Source: Litorilituus sediminis (lineage in GTDB: Bacteria; Pseudomonadota; Gammaproteobacteria; Enterobacterales; Alteromonadaceae). From it: a stretch of 64,000 bases of DNA. The stretch is taken from assembly GCF_004295665.1 (NCBI RefSeq), contig NZ_CP034759.1:3534001-3598000 (forward strand), read 5' to 3'. The notes under the pieces are model-generated. The model did not search any database, was not told the DNA's origin, and was given only the letters and a program-made list of their open reading frames with translations. The position numbers were made by a program, and so were the translations under genes. How positions within the stretch are numbered: position 1 is the stretch's first letter; the number at the start of each line of letters is the position of its first letter. Below are positions 60,664-64,000 of the stretch, piece by piece.

Positions 60664-61812
60664 ATGAAGAAAGTGATATTGAGCTTAGTGATAATTTGTT
60701 TAGGTGTAGGTCTATTTATTTGGTTACAGCCTATTGATACTGATCAGCAAGATAACAGTGCTATTTTGCAGCTTGCCTTGCCGAAAGAGAGCATTACAGA
60801 AGTCAGTCATTTGAGCAAAAGTGAACTTCAGGCTGCACCAGTCATAAAATCAGTACTGCCCGTTGAAGATAAAACCGATGCTACTACTGATGAGCGTATT
60901 GAACCCTATATTTATAACTGCTCAGATTCGCCTCTAGAGAATGCTGATATTGATGAGAAAAAATTAGTGTATTTTTTATCTGAGCTGGCGCAATCTAATA
61001 ATCAAGAACAGCGTTTAATTCATACCTTATTTCAACAGCACGAAGATATCTCAGCTCGCTATGATGCGCTATTAGCTTACAATGATGAGTTTCCTGGTCA
61101 GCCCTATGTAATGATGGGATTGATTGGTTTCTGCTCGTCAGGTGAGGTTAATTGTCAGGCTGATATCTTAAGCCAAGCAGCCACAGCAGATAAAGATAAT
61201 GGTGCTTTGTGGCTAACCTTAGCGAATTACTATTTATCGATAGGGGATATTGAAAACGGTGAGCAAGCACTAAATCAGGTCGTCAGCAGTATTGCTTTTC
61301 ATGACTATATTTACGACAAAGTACAGCTTTTTATGCAAATAGCAAAGGGGGCGGATAGCATGAGCTTTCAAGAGCGTGCGCTTATCGCAACGGGTCATTT
61401 AGCGGCAGAGTCACTTTGGCTGAGTCATGTTGCTCAGTACTGTCAGGGAAAACTAGCCAATGTCGATCCTGATGGACAACTGTGTTTTGATGTTGGCACT
61501 GTTTTAGAGTCGCAAGGCAGCAACGCATTGGTAAACTTAATCGGTATTAATTTTCAGTTGCAACAGTTTGAAGAAAAGGAACAAAACACTGAAAAAGCGC
61601 TTTTGGAGCAACGCAAAAACAACATGTTAACCTTATCTGGTTCAGATCAGGTATGGCAGGCTGAAATATTAAAGTTCTATGATGAGAAATTATTTAATCA
61701 TTGGCTGGCAAATGCGGTTAACTATGGCGAGCAGAAAGCACAACAATTATTAATAGCTGAAGCGATTGAATTATCAAAAAATGAATACTATAACCCTTGC
61801 CCAGCGCAATAG
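60664..61812 (+). CDS. Membrane-anchored TPR-like protein, unrecognised
   Basis: 382 residues. An N-terminal membrane anchor (VILSLVIICLGVGLFIWL, about 4-21) with no clear cleavage site, then a variable, acidic linker (to about 75) and a helical region. NGALWLTLANYYLSIGDIEN followed by GEQALNQVV near residues 180-208 looks like a tetratricopeptide unit. Four or more cysteines (YNCSD, GFCSSG, VNCQAD, QYCQG, QLCFD) suggest disulphides in the periplasm. I know no family. Its last codons and stop lie inside a perfect 12-bp inverted repeat. Confidence 0.6.
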   Translation: MKKVILSLVIICLGVGLFIWLQPIDTDQQDNSAILQLALPKESITEVSHLSKSELQAAPVIKSVLPVEDKTDATTDERIEPYIYNCSDSPLENADIDEKKLVYFLSELAQSNNQEQRLIHTLFQQHEDISARYDALLAYNDEFPGQPYVMMGLIGFCSSGEVNCQADILSQAATADKDNGALWLTLANYYLSIGDIENGEQALNQVVSSIAFHDYIYDKVQLFMQIAKGADSMSFQERALIATGHLAAESLWLSHVAQYCQGKLANVDPDGQLCFDVGTVLESQGSNALVNLIGINFQLQQFEEKEQNTEKALLEQRKNNMLTLSGSDQVWQAEILKFYDEKLFNHWLANAVNYGEQKAQQLLIAEAIELSKNEYYNPCPAQ

Positions 61813-61823
61813 TTATAGTATTC
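61783..61823. repeat. Inverted repeat over the end of the TPR-like gene
   Basis: GAATACTATAAC (61783-61794) and GTTATAGTATTC (61812-61823) are perfectly complementary, 12 bp, with a 17-nt loop that contains the stop codon. No T run follows. Confidence 0.6.
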
Positions 61824-61838
61824 AATTGCTATTATGTC

Positions 61839-61997
61839 TTAGAAAATGCAGTGTTTAGCAAAATCTTTAGATTCAGTGGCTGTCCAGTCACCTTTAGGTT
61901 TTTCTTTCATCTGCTCACACCATTCATCACTGCCAATGGCGGGCGAACATGCGCTTAGAATAATGGTTGATAGCAGGGCTAACATCGCTTTTTTCAT
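61839..61997 (-). CDS. DUF3012 micro-lipoprotein, 52 aa
   Basis: Found by reading the minus strand. Begins MKKAMLALLSTIILSACSPA: a lipoprotein signal with lipidated cysteine at residue 17. The mature part is IGSDEWCEQMKEKPKGDWTA, then ESKDFAKHCIF, the DUF3012 pattern with two conserved cysteines (residues 27 and 50). Expected to be a small envelope lipoprotein, function unknown. It converges with the TPR-like gene. Confidence 0.8.
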   Translation of the reverse strand: MKKAMLALLSTIILSACSPAIGSDEWCEQMKEKPKGDWTATESKDFAKHCIF

Positions 61998-62155
61998 GGT
62001 AAGTTCTCAATATAAATGACTAATGGCTGACGATAATAAAATGTTCAGCCATTATTAACAATAAGCTTTGTCGCCTATTTTTTATTAAACGCTTACGGGT
62101 AAGCTAATTTAACTAATTTAGTACCGTTATTATGATGCCAACATAGTAACTAAGC

Positions 62156-63415
62156 TTAGGCCTTCTTCGCTTGTTTGGCTTTTTTCAGCTTTTTCTTGGC
62201 TTGCTTTTTCGCTTTAGCCTTTTTCTGCGCCGGCGTTAATTTAACTTTAGCCTTTTTATTGGCCACACGTGCTTCTTTATTTTTTGGTCTAAGCTCTTCA
62301 ATAACACGTCTTTGCAAACGTTCTTTCATGTAGCGCTCAATTTTACCTATGACCGGCATATCGTGAGCTTCAACTAATGAAATAGCAGTACCTTTGTTAC
62401 CAGCACGACCTGTTCTGCCAATGCGGTGTAAGTAAATGTCTGCTTTACGTGGCATATCAAAGTTAATAACATGGGTAATATCATCAATATCTAAACCACG
62501 TGCGGCGACATCGGTGGCAACTAATACGCTAATTTCGCCACTTTTGACTCTTTCAACGGCTTTATTGCGCTTATCTTGCGGCATTTTTCCTTCTAGCCAT
62601 ACGCAAGGGATTTCATCACCATATAACTTGCCAGATAAGAACTGAACGGTTTCTCGCTTGTTAGCGAAAACCACAGCACGCTTTACTTGCTCTTGCTTTA
62701 AAATATTCAGTAATAATTGTAATTTGTGCTGAGCGTTATCAGCTAAATGCATCCACTGATGAATAACCGCTTTTTCTTTACGCGATGGGTTTGACTCTAA
62801 AAATACTGGCTCTGATAGTACTTCTTTAGCAAACTTTAATACACCAGCACCTTCTAAGGTAGCTGAAAACAACATGGTTTGTTTACGCCAGCGCGACTCA
62901 GCAACAATGCGATTGATTGTTTCTCTAAAGCCCATGTCTAGCATGCGATCTGCTTCATCAAGGATCAGAATTTCAATATCGCGGGTATCAAACTGTTCAT
63001 TTTCAATATATTCAAGCAAACGCCCAGGGGTTGCGACAAGAATATCCGTAGTACTGTTTAAGATGTCATTATGGCTACCATAATTAACACCACCGGTAAT
63101 CACCCCTGTTTTTACATTACAAAGCTCGGTGAGTTTCTCGCTGTCTTCACCAATTTGTAGTGCCAGCTCTCTCGTTGGTGTAAGTATTAACACACGTGGA
63201 AAGCCAGGTTTATTGCGAGGGTAGTCTAATAAATGCTGAGCGGCAGGTAATAAAAATGACGCTGTTTTACCTGTGCCAGTTGGCGCAGAAGCTAAAACAT
63301 CTTTACCTGTCATGGCTTCAGGGATAACCAACTCTTGAATAGAGGTCGGCTTTTTATAGCCAATTTTTTTGATACTGGCTAGTAACTCAGAATCAAGTTC
63401 GAACTGCTCAAACAT
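62156..63415 (-). CDS. srmB: ATP-dependent RNA helicase SrmB
   Basis: 419 residues. Q motif KPTSIQELVIP near residues 22-32, Walker A APTGTGKT at 44-51, TPTREL at 79-84, DEAD at 153-156, SAT at 184-186, and HRIGRTGR further on, in the SrmB-like arrangement. The C-terminus is a lysine-rich tail (about 385-419), typical for RNA tethering. It assists early 50S assembly. The closest general match by eye is SrmB, including HLLDYPRNKPGFPRVLIL. Confidence 0.92.
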   Translation of the reverse strand: MFEQFELDSELLASIKKIGYKKPTSIQELVIPEAMTGKDVLASAPTGTGKTASFLLPAAQHLLDYPRNKPGFPRVLILTPTRELALQIGEDSEKLTELCNVKTGVITGGVNYGSHNDILNSTTDILVATPGRLLEYIENEQFDTRDIEILILDEADRMLDMGFRETINRIVAESRWRKQTMLFSATLEGAGVLKFAKEVLSEPVFLESNPSRKEKAVIHQWMHLADNAQHKLQLLLNILKQEQVKRAVVFANKRETVQFLSGKLYGDEIPCVWLEGKMPQDKRNKAVERVKSGEISVLVATDVAARGLDIDDITHVINFDMPRKADIYLHRIGRTGRAGNKGTAISLVEAHDMPVIGKIERYMKERLQRRVIEELRPKNKEARVANKKAKVKLTPAQKKAKAKKQAKKKLKKAKQAKKA

Positions 63416-63484
63416 AAGGGATATTTCACTAAAATAATACGATTGAAAAAGATGGCCTGATTATAGTGCCTTGTTAGGTGATTT

Positions 63485-63528
63485 ACTAAAACTTTGTGGA
63501 AACTTTCGCAAGTTTCCACTGTTTTAGT
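63485..63528. repeat. 44-nt hairpin between srmB and fldB
   Basis: GTGGAAACTT-TCGC-AAGTTTCCAC is a perfect 10-bp stem; it continues outward with ACTAAAAC (63485-63492) and GTTTTAGT (63521-63528) across small bulges. On the minus strand the loop is GCGA, a GNRA tetraloop. It is close behind the fldB stop, so it is probably the 3' end structure of that transcript. Confidence 0.7.
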
Positions 63529-63534
63529 GTTTCG

Positions 63535-64000
63535 TTATGGACTTTCACTATATTCTATTAAAATTTGTTCGCACCAGGCATTAATACGTTCATCCGTTAA
63601 TTTATATTGGTTGTCTTCATCTAGGGCTAAGCCGACAAATTGGCTATTATCTTGAGTGAGTGCTTTTGATGCGGCAAATTCATAACCTTGATTTGGCCAA
63701 TAACCAATTAAATGCGCGCCTCGTGCTTGTACTTCATCATGAAGCATGCCAAGCGCATCTTGAAACCAATCGGTATAACCAATTTGATCGCCCATGCCAT
63801 ATAAGGCGACGACTTTATCTGTTAAATCAAGTTGGCTGATGTCTTGCCAGATAGACTCCCAATCTTCTTGTAACTCACCATAGTCCCAAGTAGAAATACC
63901 ATAAATGATAAAATCATATTCTAAGCTATCAGCTAACGGCTTATCTTTAATGTTAATAATATCGACAATATCACTGCCTATCACTGCTTGAATCTTTTCT
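63535..64000 (-). CDS. fldB: Flavodoxin FldB, 5'-partial
   Basis: The reading frame is open from its stop at 63535 to the window end, so the N-terminus (with the FMN phosphate-binding loop) is missing. What is visible begins EKIQAVIGSDIVDI and continues with YGISTWDYGELQEDWESIW, ALYGMGDQIGYTDWFQDALG, LIGYWPNQGYEFAASKAL and FVGLALDEDNQ, all FldB-like including the FMN-contacting tryptophan and tyrosine regions. The GTG at 63984 is an internal valine, not a start. Long-chain flavodoxin, an electron carrier. Confidence 0.9.
   Translation of the reverse strand, partial: EKIQAVIGSDIVDIINIKDKPLADSLEYDFIIYGISTWDYGELQEDWESIWQDISQLDLTDKVVALYGMGDQIGYTDWFQDALGMLHDEVQARGAHLIGYWPNQGYEFAASKALTQDNSQFVGLALDEDNQYKLTDERINAWCEQILIEYSESP

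Noticed and set aside
62070..62140. Terminator for srmB at GCTTAC/GTAAGC
   Set aside because: The stem is short and no T run follows on the minus strand.

Overview
The window is chromosomal core DNA from an AT-rich marine gammaproteobacterium of the order Alteromonadales. Gene content and protein style point to the Colwellia/Thalassotalea group. This is inferred from gene order, the Na+-dependent energetics (Na+-NQR and a PomAB stator), a FabV-type enoyl reductase and the repeat style; I could run no database search. I see no rRNA, tRNA, CRISPR array, prophage or intact insertion sequence.

Layout. 1-3190: a polytopic membrane protein (probably cut by the window edge), an FAH-family hydrolase, a YacL-like protein and a first HDOD protein. 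3273-9818: an ampG-like permease with a tiny overlapping ORF, then cyclophilin-yajG-rlmG facing bolA, then fabV. 9887-10726: a second, paralogous HDOD protein. 11271-18708: nqrABCDEF followed by apbE and nqrM, which is the whole Na+-pumping quinone reductase plus its flavinylation and maturation factors. 18799-21841 (minus): xseB-ispA-dxs, isoprenoid precursor synthesis. 22103-23823: pomAB, the Na+ flagellar stator that spends the sodium gradient made by Nqr. 23976-29866: thiI, panE, a VanZ-like protein, yajQ, slyD, ygfZ, sdhE and a ygfX-like gene.

29930-41137: nadB divergent from the classic run rpoE-rseA-rseB-rseC-lepA-lepB-rnc-era-recO-pdxJ-acpS (envelope stress, translation, secretion, RNA processing, repair, cofactors). 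41376-49994: a small orphan gene in repeat-rich DNA, then barA (minus) facing rlmD-relA-mazG and a TrmH-family methyltransferase. 50219-55554: ybaN, a DUF4202 gene, pyrG-eno and an alpha/beta hydrolase. 55704-64000: a DUF3545 gene, tal, yaaA, the TIGR03546/TIGR03545 pair, a TPR-like anchored protein, a DUF3012 micro-lipoprotein, srmB and a partial fldB.

The protein-coding content is mostly housekeeping. The least explained material lies between genes. Three hairpins of 100-130 nt sit just behind bolA, nqrF and eno, and two of them share an apex sequence while their stems differ. Two MITE-like elements with imperfect terminal inverted repeats lie at 41632-41895 and 49994-50181. A 32-bp palindrome at 41323-41354 looks like the ends of the first element joined together. 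Several very small genes were found by eye (57 aa overlapping ampG, 52 aa DUF3012, 57 aa DUF3545).
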